Part shown: positions 36,701 to 47,099 of the stretch, piece after piece | Position numbering within the stretch: the first letter of the stretch is position 1 | Layout: every line of letters starts with the position of its first letter | Origin: Chamaea fasciata | Taxonomy: Eukaryota; Chordata; Aves; Passeriformes; Sylviidae | Direction: 5' to 3' | NCBI GenBank assembly: GCA_029207755.1 | Contig: JARCOQ010000009.1 | Span: forward strand, 35,920,914 to 35,984,913 | DNA length: 64,000 nt | Translations under genes and position numbers: made by a program | The notes under the pieces: model-generated | Seen by the model: the letters and a program-made list of their open reading frames with translations, nothing else | Databases searched by the model: none | What the model was told of the DNA's origin: nothing

Positions 36701-39700
36701 TTAAAAATGAATTCATTTATTCTGAACACATTCCTTCCTTCATCTTTGTCTTTAACTTTGCTCTTAAAAGCTTTAACACACTTTTTTCATTTGACATTAA
36801 GCTTCCATTTCTTCCCTCCAGAGTTATGGCACTTCCCCATGTGATGCACAGGTATGTTCAAGTCAGTGCACGTTCTGAGACTGCAAATCACAGAATGCAA
36901 TGCTCTGAGCAATGCTTTCCCTGAGACTTTGCTCTTGCATGTGCACCAGAAAGCTTCCAGGGGCCATTTTTGCCATTGAATACCAAAAAAGGTTACTACT
37001 ATGATGGGGGGAAAAAAAAAAGTCAATTATTACCCAACAGACAACATCAAATGCACAACACAGCATCACATCATGGAATGATGATCACAACTTGTGTGGG
37101 ACAACTGTCAAAGCAAAGACTTGACTGAAAAATTCAGTACAGTTTGTACTGAATTTCAAACTTCAAGGAATATTTTGTTCTTTAAAAGACACATTAAAAA
37201 GGAAAGAATTCAGTAGCTACAAAGACAAAATTATAGAGTTGTCACTGAATAATGACTTTCCTTGGGTGTTTTCTTCTAGCTTTTAGATTTTTATCTTTTT
37301 TAAGAAACAGATTGAAATAAAATTTAAAACCTCCTCAAATACCGCTGAAATCCAGTACCTAAATATTTAGATATACCTGTGCCTTTCCACATAAAAAGTT
37401 ATTCAAATTCACTTGCTACTATAATTGAGTTACATCATGCTTCATCAAATGTTGCAGTCGCTTCAATAACTTTTTTATTTCATTTTAGAAGCATTGAAAC
37501 AGAATCCCTGTTGTACAAAAAATTTGGGGTTCACTTTCATGCAGAGGATCCAAAACGAAGATGGAAAAGTAGAAAATTAGCATATTAAATCAACTACTTT
37601 GCAGAGTGATTCCACAATGCACTAGAGGATCAAGTTCCTTTCAACAATTCATTTTCAATTTGGTGACAAATCATGATATACAATTCCTTCTCTATCACGT
37701 TTTGATTTCAATCTACCTACATGCACGGAGAAATATTCTTGCTAGGAGTATGTAGGAACAAGGTTTAGATCTTCATATCGGTATAGGAATAATTTGATGC
37801 CTGCCTTCACTAGAGGAGAAAATGCCTATGTTTGCGATAGTGATGGCAAACAATGTGCTTTTGTGGAAAATTCTTGCCATCTGGAAGGGTGTTAAATGAA
37901 CACTTTGTTAGGTTATTGGTTTGTTTTGTTGATAGCCAGAGCACTTCTTTTCCATCTCTGGCATTTATTGTTCTTTGCAAATTGCTTTCCTCAGCCGCTA
38001 TAGCAATACAATTTAACACTACTTCAAGCATATCCTCACTTGGGACTGGAAAACACTGACAAAGAAATGCATCAATTAATCATCACAAATTTCCTCAAAG
38101 TTATTAGGATGGAACTTACTCTCCTATATCAGGGTTCAGTTGTCTGCTAGGAATACAGCAAGTAAAATTTAGCACAAACAACTTTAAATGTTTATCTTTT
38201 GCTCAATAACCATCTTCAGGCCAGATGACACACTGTTAACATGCTAAGTCGGCCATTGTATTGATTACAAAAAAGAAGAATTAGATACACCTCTACAGAT
38301 TTGACCTGTATTTGCACACACTAGTCAATGTTTTCTACTGAAAAGAAGAAACTCTAGGGGAAAAAATCCTATTAAGGTAAAATTAATAGCTTAGATAAAA
38401 ACCAAGTTAGGATAGATGGGACACATACCAAAGTTTTTCACATGGGCAGATCTATTACTCAGCACTTCAGACCTGAATGTGAGCTTTGACCCAGCACAGC
38501 TTGGAAGAACACCAAGCCAAATTTGAGATCTCAAGCCAAAGAACAACCAGATAGATTTTCGTTCTTTATTTTCTGTACAGAGGGTAGAAAGTATGCTGCT
38601 TTACCATTTTCCCTCATGGAGAAGCACGGTTATTTAGCTCTTTGCACAGTGATACAACTTCAACAGTCACACCTTACCCAGGCACTTAATTTCAAGGACA
38701 TCATTAATCTAATTGGAACCAAACAAATATCAGCACGTTTCAGCTTCAATGGTTACATAAATCCTTTGTTACAAGCTGAGAGTTTCTGCAATGAAGTGGA
38801 CAAGCAAGAAAGGAATAATGAATGGAAGTTTACGACTATTCCTCTGCAGATTTAGTCCAACAGAAGTTGCGAGAGCTGGATTTAGTTTTCCACCCCACCC
38901 GTCACATTTTTCACTCAATTATGCAAGGAATTCTCATGGCTCAAATCTTAGTGTAATAAATCAGATTTGCAGTTTGATTCCAGTAAGTGGTTTCAAATAG
39001 AATAAATTCTATCACAATTAACAGAATTCATGGAATTTGGTGTGTATTCCATCTAAATTTATCTGTCTGTGCATAGGTATTCTCATCTCAAGGGATTCAC
39101 AAGAAAATCAGACTCATGCTTCACATACAAATCTTTGTTTTATTGTTGCACTAAAAACACGTGCCATTTAGAGTTGCAGCTTCTGTACATTCAGGATTTA
39201 GAATAGATGATGTTCTCCTTCAATGACAAGTAATATTTTCTAGTCCTGTTTCCTACTCTGAAGTGAAAAAGCTCTAAAATACAGTTGGACCAATAAAACC
39301 CAATGATACAATACCTACTGCATGTTTCCAGCTGGAGTAGCACATGCAATTATCAGGAGTAAAAATATCTAGAATTCAACTATGTAATATTCTTATATGT
39401 ATATCAGTATATAAATACAAGGTGTCTTACATATCTCTTTAAAATAAGACTAAAATTGTTGCATGTTCTAAAAACATACTTCCAGACTGCCAAAATTTAA
39501 AATGTTTTACAATTAAAAATGGGGTTTTACGAAATTATTTTACATCCTTTTTGTTCATAGTCTGAAATGGTATAGCTCTTACTTTGAGAAGAAGAACAAT
39601 CTGCAATATAGCTAAAGTAATTTTTTATCTGTCACTAAATAGAAGATGAACCATTCCAATCTCCCTGGAAAAAAAGCATACCTTTTGGCAAAGTTCTCAC

Positions 39701-40190
39701 TCTGCTCTATTCCTCTTTGTGCTGTGAAATACAGGAGGAAGTAGAACAGGACAAGAAATTAAAAAACAAACCACACTACTTTGTATTTTGAATTTCTTGC
39801 TCACTCTTGTATCTGTATAATCCATACCGTGATTTTATCAAAAATCTAAACTCAAAATACTTGTAACAAAGGTGAAGCAAAAAAAAAAAAAAAAAAATCA
39901 TCAACTACTTTCCTGAAATAAATTCTGAAATAGTTTGGGAGAGATTAATAGTTCTTAAAAAACCCCTATACACTAGCATGAGTTTGAGGAGCTAAATAAC
40001 AGGCCTATAAACAGTCTGCAATTTTTCAATATAAAATATCTTTATATCTTTCAAAAAAAAATCTAATGTGCCAAGTCTCATTACTATTAGAAACATATTG
40101 CTCATAAAATAAGAATTGCTCTATTGATTATGAATTTTTTGGCACCAAGATAATAAACACTGATTAACCAATACTACTTGAGATACTCGA
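33800..40190. other. AT-rich non-coding DNA
   Basis: No recognised gene. An exon-like block at 34153-34349 is open for 65 codons on the minus strand with acceptor and donor. The plus strand of the same place also reads an exon-like peptide with a GTAAGT donor, so neither is called. A poly(A) run of about 19 lies near 39880. Confidence 0.5.
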
Positions 40191-40204
40191 TTTTTTTCCC
40201 TTAA

Positions 40205-40525
40205 AGCAATTTCTCGCTTCCCAGGCTAGGAGACCCTCTTGCAATGCTGCAGTAGCTTCTCTGGTTGCGCAGAGCCCAGAAAGCACACGAGGCTGCAGCT
40301 CCAAGCAAAGCTACAAGAAACAGCCTCAGAGAGCACAAGATCTGCCGAAAAAGCGATTTCTCGCTTCCTGGACGAGGAGATGCAGTTGCCATGCTGTGGT
40401 AGCTTCTCTGCTTGTGGAGAGCCCAAAAACCGCGCGGGGCTCCTGGTCCAAGCAAAGCTACAGAAAGAACCACCGAGAGCACTTAGATCCACCTAAAGCA
40501 GTTTCCTGCTTCCGGGCTAGGAGAC
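40205..40525. repeat. ~145 bp satellite, small array 2
   Basis: The repeat phase marker (C/T)GCTTCC occurs at 40215, 40362 and 40507, giving periods of 147 and 145 bp. Shared blocks include CTAGGAGA, GTAGCTTCTCTG, CCAAGCAAAGCTACA and GAGAGCAC(A/T)(A/T)AGATC. The array is the same family as 33500-33700, 6.7 kb away, in the same orientation. It holds two full units and the start of a third. Confidence 0.92.
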
Positions 40526-40590
40526 TGTCTTGGTTTTGATAGACAGGTATTTGCCAGGGAAGATTGGAGTCTCTCTTAGAATGTGGACAT
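40526..40590 (+). mobile_element. LTR-like 5' terminus, fragment
   Basis: Immediately after the satellite array the sequence reads TGTCTTGGTTTTGATAGACA and then GGTATTTGCCAGGGAAG. This matches the minus-strand start of the solo LTR at 60140-60923 (TGTCTTGGTTTAGGAAGACA, GGTATCTGCTAGG). Similarity fades after about 60 bp, so only the terminus is recognisable. It may be a truncated endogenous-retrovirus LTR or a more diverged relative. Confidence 0.5.
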
Positions 40591-40847
40591 TCAATCCAAC
40601 GTGGAATATGATGAAATACATTGCAAAGACAAGAACCTTACACACATTTATAGCAGCACATCAGCTACAGAGCACTACAAACATTTTGAAGGAAAGGAAC
40701 TAAGGTCTCCCAGTGGCAGCAAGCACCATTTGTTTCCTTTACGACAGAAGGTGCTTCTAAACCAGGACTACAACAAAAACCCCACACATTCAAGGACCTT
40801 CCAGAGCTCTGTTCATTTGCCCAAGCAAGCATGAGTTAGATAGAATC

Positions 40848-42860
40848 GTGCAACTCCCTAATGCCCTATTATCAAGGGTCAGCAAGGGAGAAGATCCCAG
40901 TTCAGGCTCCCCCAGCCCATCTCCAGGTTTCTCTATAAGCCCTCCCAGGGGCTACCTGCTCCCACTGCAGAACAGAACCAGCACCCAGCCAGCAGCTCCT
41001 CAGTCCTGGCAGGTCAGCGGCACTTCCAGGAGCACACCAGGCTGGCAGCAAACTGCCCAAAGGGCACTCAGCCCTAGACCCTTCAAACCCTCCAAAGTAG
41101 CTTGGCCAGGGGGCAGGGTCAGCACCAAAGACACAGACACCAACCTCAGGAGCTCAGGGTCTTTGGCGACAGCTCAGAGCAGCCAAGAACCTCCCAAGGA
41201 GAAGCTCAGCAATGCTCCCCAGCACTGCTACCCAAGGTGGCCTACAGGGACTGAGATCCAGCACCAGGGACCCTGAGCCTTACCCCCAGCAGCTGGGAAT
41301 CCCCTGTCACAACCCAGCCCTGGAGAGCCCCCCCAGAACTGGCAATTCCCACGGGTGCGTCCGCCCGCAGGCCAAGAGGCTCCGGCTGTGCCGGGACAGG
41401 GCCCAGGTCGGGCAACTGCTGCAATAAACAGGCGCACACAACTCCCACGGCAGGAACAGCTGGACTCAGCCTCCTCCGGCGTCGCACCAAAGCCGGGCCA
41501 GGGCTTCAGGAGCAATGCAGGAGCTGCCTTTGGCCCCGCTCCTCCCAACAAGGCCACAGGACTCATCTCACGGCCCTGTCCAGCCTCTGAACACAGAAAG
41601 GTCAAGCCATGTTTCACTAATGAGCACGGACCTAGCCCAGAACACTAATGATCCTGGCTACCGCACTACCGACAGGATACAAACACAACATCTGGGTTGA
41701 AGGCTCACCCAGAGGTCAGCTTTGCCTCAAGACTCTGCTTCAGGCCTCAGGCCTTCAGGAAGTCCCAAGCTGCTTGAACCTCTGCGCAAAGCCTGCTCCC
41801 ATCTCCTGTGGAACCTCACAGATCAGGCAGCACTTCCTCTGCCCACTCCTGAGGCTATTTAGCCTGCCAGCAAAGAGCAGGGGCTGACCTGGGAATGACA
41901 GAAGGCAGGGAGGGGAAAGGACCCTTTTGCTTCCATCCAGAAAGCCAAAGGCCGTCAAAAAACCCTCTGGTGAACACCTGAGCAACTACCTGAGCAGCAC
42001 CAGGAGATGAGAGGCCTGGCACTCCTGACTCCCAGAGCTCCCAGGCCTGCCTTGCCACTCGCCTTCAGCCCTTGTCTTGGACAGCAAGACAATCTCAGGG
42101 ACAGAAATCCAGGCTCCTGCTGCTCCTGGACGGAGGCACCCAACAGCTCCGTGCTGGCTGAACATGGCAGCAAAATCAGGATGCTGCTCTTCCTTGGGCA
42201 AAACTCCAGCCACTAAAAAGCTGGAACGCAGGACAACCCTGCCTCTCCACCGGGGCACTCGGATCCAGCCCTACTGACACATGGACATTTGAGACAGGAA
42301 TCCATAACCCTCCGTGAAATCACATCACAGCCTCCAGGTGTTTTCCTGTTCGTGTCCTCACTTACCTGGCATAGGCTTCTTCCAAGGCTTTGCAGACACT
42401 TTGCCTCTAGCCAAAAAGATTAACATCGCCTTCTTTCCAGCTTTCAAGAAGTCACAGCAAGTCATCCTGGTCCCATGTTCCACGTCAGATTCTCCCGTAA
42501 GAAGATAGATATTTTTCCGTTCAGATCATTTCTCAAGCTATCAAGAAAACCAGGATCCCACATGCACTCCCAGAAATTCTCTCAGCACCATTTGCTGCTT
42601 CTCTCTCTGCCAGGGCACCAACAAGTCCTGGGTTGCTTCTTGTTCCATGCTGGCCAGTGACCTTGAGCGATAAAAGAAGGCACCAGTATTGCTGCTAATT
42701 TTACAGCCACAGGCTTTCAACTTTCCACAAGTTAAAAGCAGAAGCAGACACTCCTCCCCCTGCTGGAGCTGATGGGTCCATGCCCCACTCTGCTCTCACA
42801 AACCCTTCAGCCCCGCTGCCAAACCCAGCACTGCTGCAGATCTGCAACACAACAGCACTT
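40848..42860. other. Moderately GC-rich non-coding DNA
   Basis: Long overlapping ORFs occur here on both strands, rich in Pro, Ser, Gly and Ala, simply because GC-rich sequence has few stops. None has motifs, a promoter or splice context, and opposite-strand frames overlap. I see no gene. Confidence 0.5.
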
Positions 42861-43370
42861 TATCCACGGGGGGCTGCCCCAAACACACATTTCCCATCAC
42901 GGGTCCAGAGCAGCCCCAGCGCTTATTTTACATCTCCCCAAGCACGGCCAAGGCCCCCCCCAGGTGCACAGGAACATCAAATCCTCACGGTGTACCAAGA
43001 GCACCAACAGGTTCAACCCATTCAGGCAACAACTGCTCCAGTTCACTGCCGGGCACTGGCACTGCTCGGTGTGGGAGGATCCACTGAGCTCCTGGGTATA
43101 CTGAAGGACAAAACATTTCCCATCACGTATCCAGACCAGTATATCCACGGGGCTGCTCCAAACACACATTTCCCATCAAGTAACCGGAGTAACCCAAGTG
43201 CTGATTCTACCTCTCCCCAAGCGCGCCTAAAACCCCATGCACACAGGAACACCACATTCCCACAGGGTGGCAAAAGAAACTGGAATAGACTTCATCCATC
43301 ATTCCTCAGACAACAATTAATCCAATTAACCACCGTGCACTTGCAATACTTGGTTTGAAGGGTCAATACA
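42861..43370 (+). repeat. ~281 bp tandem duplication, two diverged units
   Basis: TATCCACGG(GG)GGCTGC, then CCAAACACACATTTCCCATC, starts at 42861 and again at 43142. Later blocks follow in the same order in both units: CATCTCCCCAAGC against CCTCTCCCCAAGC, CACAGGAACA, and CACTGCCGGGCACTGGCA against CACCGTGCACTTGCAA. A short extra copy of CATTTCCCATCACG sits near 43108. Unit 2 is more diverged at its end. Confidence 0.85.
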
Positions 43371-43599
43371 CCTTCTGTACACGCTGAGCTACAGAGCATA
43401 AACACAAAAATGAATCTTGCTCTGTAAATAAAACCAAACAGAAAGAATAACCATAAGAAAATTCCATAGACAAGGAAACTCTTGCATGCCTTTAAGCATA
43501 TCTCCTGAGAACTCAAATAGCCACTTACAACAGGAAATATTCCCAAGCCAGACAAAAGCCCCAAACACTGGACCTAGTACACAAAGTTTCCGGTGCAAA

Positions 43600-44600
43600 A
43601 CCTTCATGCTTCATGACAAAGCTAAGCCAAGGAAAAAAGCCCCTCCAGACAAAACAAGTTAAACACACTCTACCCCCATGATAAAAGTCCCCAAAACATA
43701 CCCCCAAACCAAAAGCAAACAAAGCAACCCAAACAAACCCCAGCTGCCCTGAGTGCCATTTATCATTCAGCCCCTTCCCAGACTGGGGACACCTAAGGGA
43801 GGTCTCACACACCTTTTCCAACTCTTCTGCCCCTGCTTCCCTGCCCCTCAGGCACCACTGCCCCGCCCAGGGCTGAGGCAACCTAAATATTATGGAACAA
43901 AAAACTTAAACTAGCAGAAATAACTCACACTACTCAAAAGCTGTCTCTGCTTCCAATAAGTAGCCCTTAAAAACATGATAGCACCTTCCACAGAAATTCT
44001 ATAATTGAAGTCACTCCATAAACCAGCCAAGAAAGCAAACCTCACAAGGTTGTTTCTTCCTACCATGTTCTTCCAAGTGAAAGGCTAATTAAAACCTTCA
44101 CTACAAGACACCAGCCAGGCCCACACATCACGGGAGATTAAAGGGGGGAAAAAAAAAGAAAGGAAAACTTTGGTACCTTCCCTAAACAACACACCCCAAG
44201 AGTACGTGTGTCCCGTCCCCCCCCACATACCTGCAAACACATCAAGGCTTAGCATAGCTTTGATTTATAGAAGAACTTACCAAGAAAATTCTCTAGGACA
44301 GCACAAAACTCCCCACATTCCCTCTACCTCAACCATAGGAAACCTCAAGCAAGAGAAAACACTGACAGAGAAAGCACAAAAAAACCCCTAATTCAGCACC
44401 AAAAAAAGGCCAAAAACAAGCTAAATTAAAACAACATCTGCCTCCTAACCACACATAACAGAATATCTTGGAATTCAGAGAGAAACTCTGACAAACACAC
44501 AGAACAACAGCCCCTCAGCCCTACCTACCATCACCCTCTACATAATAAACACAATCCCACACAGCACAGCTTATACAGAAACAAATGAACAAATTCTCAC
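43600..44600. other. Strongly C/A-rich segment left of CpG island
   Basis: On the plus strand this kilobase is dominated by A and C, so the minus strand is G/T-rich (for example CCCCAAAACATACCCCCAAA). G+T excess on the transcribed gene's sense strand is a known feature of sequence downstream of active promoters. That would fit minus-strand transcription starting in the adjacent island. No exon is visible in it. Confidence 0.6.
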
Positions 44601-44680
44601 CGCACTAAAACAGCCTGGAGAAACTCCATACCCACACAGACAGACCGCAGCATTCCACATTGAACCACAGATTGCCACAG
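44601..44680 (-). CDS. Candidate first exon of minus-strand gene
   Basis: Downstream, on the minus strand, of the ATTGG boxes, the sequence runs through CCGGAAGG (an ETS-like site) and reaches an ATG in a fair context (GGGTATGG). It opens MEFLQAVLVR and ends at a good donor GTGCG|GTGAGAA at 44600-44599. The rest of the gene would lie to the left, possibly including the exon-like blocks at 15.9-2.9 kb, but no continuous reading frame links them. The transcription start is inferred. It could equally be a non-coding first exon. Confidence 0.33.
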
Positions 44681-44689
44681 CCCCTTCCG

Positions 44690-45240
44690 GGGCCCTTTTG
44701 AACCCGCACCCGGCTCGCGATTGGCGGGTTCGCTGAGGCATCGGAAGCGCTGATTGGACAGCGGGCCCCGGGAACCCACCCGGCCCCGGCCCTGCCCAGC
44801 CTGCGCTGAGGGCCCGGGGGCACCGCCCCGCCCTCAGAACCGGCACCAGCCCCCCGGCCCCGATCCCCCGATAACCCTTGGCACCGGCCTGGGCTCTACC
44901 CCTGTACCGGCCCCGGCCTCAATCGCCCCCGGTCCTACTCCCTCGTCCCTGCCCCGGCCCCGCCTTGGCCCCGCCCTGTGCTCTGCCCCAGACTCTGCCC
45001 TGGCCCCGCTCTGAGGGCCCGTGGCTCCGCCCTCTCCCTCGATCCTCCCTGCCCCCCCCCCCACCCCGGCCCCGGCCCTGCTCTGAGGGCCCGGGGTTCT
45101 GCCAGATCCCCCGGCCCCGGTCCCCCCCGGCCCCGTTCACCCCCGGCCCCAGCCCCGCTCCCCCGCTGCAAGCCCAGGCTCCGCCCCGGCTCTGACACCG
45201 GCCCAGCCCCGGCCCGCCCCATCCCCCCCGTGGCAGGTTT
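44690..45240. promoter_or_regulatory. CpG island with NF-Y-type ATTGG boxes
   Basis: Very GC-rich with many CpGs. Two ATTGG motifs (CCAAT on the minus strand) lie at 44720-44724 and 44753-44757, 33 bp apart, a spacing typical of paired NF-Y sites. Inside the island the phrase CTGAGGGCCCG(G/T)GG recurs near 44806, 45011 and 45081, so part of it is a small GC minisatellite. Base composition flips across it: C/A-rich on the left, G/T-rich on the right. A promoter, perhaps divergent, is the natural reading. Confidence 0.7.
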
Positions 45241-45509
45241 GCGTTCGGTTTGTGTCTGAGAAGTAGGATCTCTGCCAGAATGGTGCTGTTGGGAAGAAAG
45301 TAAATCTGCCCCAGGGATCTGCGATAAGGGACAAAGTTGCAAGGAAGGGGAGTATTTATAAATGGTCTCCGTAGTTCCTTGTAATTCTGGGTGTTTGGAT
45401 TTAGCCTGGGATTGTCAGCTAAGTCATAAAAAAGCCAACCAGGCTTCTGAACTCTCAATGAATGTTTGAAACACTTCCACAGAAAGACAAGTTAGCAATG
45501 ATTCCAAAG

Positions 45510-47090
45510 GCAAAATTCTAAATGGAGGGTAACGACTTCTGGGGGATTTCCTAAGGAATTGTGGATCTCAGGCATATGGACTTTTGGAGGTGGAATCCCA
45601 GTTTCAGCCTTGGGCACCTGCAGAAAAGGGACCCTTACCCATAGCAAGGAAAGCCCGCTGCCCCAGCGTGTCAGGTGCAGACATTGAACTCTCTGGGGAA
45701 TAAGCAGCAAGTCCGCTCTGCCCCTGCCCTCACACTCGGAGTGGCAGCAGCTGCAAGGTGAGAGCTGTCACAGAATGATTGAGGGGACAGACTAGCCCCA
45801 GGTATGAGCTGGTGAGGGGAGAACAGAGCAGCCACAGGTGTGACCTGTCAGGATAATGAGGGAGCAGACCAGCTGCAGGTGTGAGATGTTACAATGATGA
45901 TGGGGTGGTTCCTGCCAGGGGCGGTTTAACAGAGGAGCCTCGGCTCACTTTTCCATCGAGCTGTAGAGAGTGAAGAACTCCTGTTGAGTTTCTACGTGGG
46001 GCTGCTGTAGTGGTGGGAAAGCCTCTTACAGTGCCTGCAGGAGTATATGGATGTGGAGTGTTTCTTTGTGGCAGACAGCAGCAGCAGGTAAGCCAGCGTG
46101 GAGTTGTAGGGGGGATTTTTCTCTTTTTCAGCTTTGTTTTGCTAATCTCTTTTAAGTGCTCCCAGAAGAAAAAGGGCTTATGAAGGCAAAAAGAGTTCAA
46201 AATGAATAATGAAACTCCTCTTCTGTTTTTGTTTGTGTTAAAAGTAGGAGGGATTTCTCTCCACCTGGGATTTTATAAATAGGGGTACTTATATGTGGTT
46301 TTTACTCACTGTTACTTTCTTTGATGATATATAGTCTTTTGTTTGATTTTTTTGGCATTATTTATTTCATGTAATTTGGTTTTTGAGTGAAGATAACTTT
46401 ATGGGTGGGTTTGTATTTGACATACAATTAAGTAGCTTTTTTGATAAGCTTCTGATATGTGCTATTGGGGTTTTGTTCATTGTGTGCAGGGATTCAGATT
46501 GGGTAGGGCCACCCTGGCTGGTTGAAGTTTAGGTGTATTGTTAGAGGCAGCTTTTTTTTTTTCCCAAATTTTTTTCTGTTTAATGGTTTTAAAGCGGCTT
46601 TTAATAACTTATTGTGTAGCTTTATTTTGCTTGGCAATAGTGTATGATGAGGAATGCGATCTATTTACTTTACATTAGGCTTCTTAGTTTACATGTGGGT
46701 TAGGTTGTTTTTGAACTGAGTTTTGTTGTTGGAGGTCTTTATTTTGGTGGGGTATTATGTTTTCCAAGGGTTTGTTTCCTGAGGTTTACCGTGGTGTAAT
46801 TGGTTGTAGTGTGAGCTATAGGGGAGGTTTTATTTATTTAGGGGGGACTTTTATCATGGTGTGTAGTGTTTTTTTGGTGGGTTTAAGGTAAGGGGCAGTA
46901 GTTCATTTTTTGGGGTATAATAATATTTAAAATCAGATTATTGTTTTTTGTGTTATAGGGATTTGTGTATTTAGCTTGTTTGGCTATAGTATGTGTTCTA
47001 TAGTTATGGATAATTTGGGAGATACTGTTTATAGTTGAATGGATCTTTTAGTTTTAGGGTGGGGGGGTCCTGGGTATTTACTTTGGAGGT
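45510..47090 (+). repeat. Segmental duplication, copy A
   Basis: Aligns by eye to 59302-61550 in the same orientation. Shared landmarks in order are GATTTCCTAAGGAATT, CAGCCTTGGGCACCTGCAG, ATAGCAAGGAAAGCCC, CTCTGCCCCTGCCCTCACAC, ATATGTGGTTTTTA(C)TCA, TTTGGTTTTTGAGTGAAGA, GATTGGGTAGGGC and GACAATTTGGGAG-like sequence. The second half is G/T-rich. Copy A keeps the uninterrupted site GATATGTGCTATTGGGG near 46454, where copy B carries an LTR. Copy A also has a small minisatellite (45760-45920) that is a single unit in B. Confidence 0.9.
45760..45920 (+). repeat. Minisatellite, about four diverged ~40 bp units
   Basis: Units of the type AGGTGTGAGCTGT-CA, then ATGATGAGGGGACAGAC and CAGC, repeat about four times with substitutions. 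The corresponding place in copy B (near 59550) has one unit only (AGGTGCGAGCTGTGAGG then GTGATGAGGGGGCAG). The expansion in A or contraction in B therefore postdates the duplication. Confidence 0.7.
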
Positions 47091-47099
47091 TTATTCAGG

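Noticed and set aside
41228..41617. Pro/Gly/Ala-rich ORFs on both strands
   Set aside because: GC-rich sequence has few stop codons; overlapping opposite-strand frames and low-complexity peptides point to composition, not coding.
44834..45458. Long Gly/Arg/Pro ORFs over the CpG island
   Set aside because: They follow the GC minisatellite inside the island and lack any conserved feature.
43655..46860. 17 bp inverted match (GGGGACTTTTATCATGG) between 43.68 kb and 46.84 kb
   Set aside because: It does not extend on either side. Both regions are skewed in composition, which makes short matches likely.
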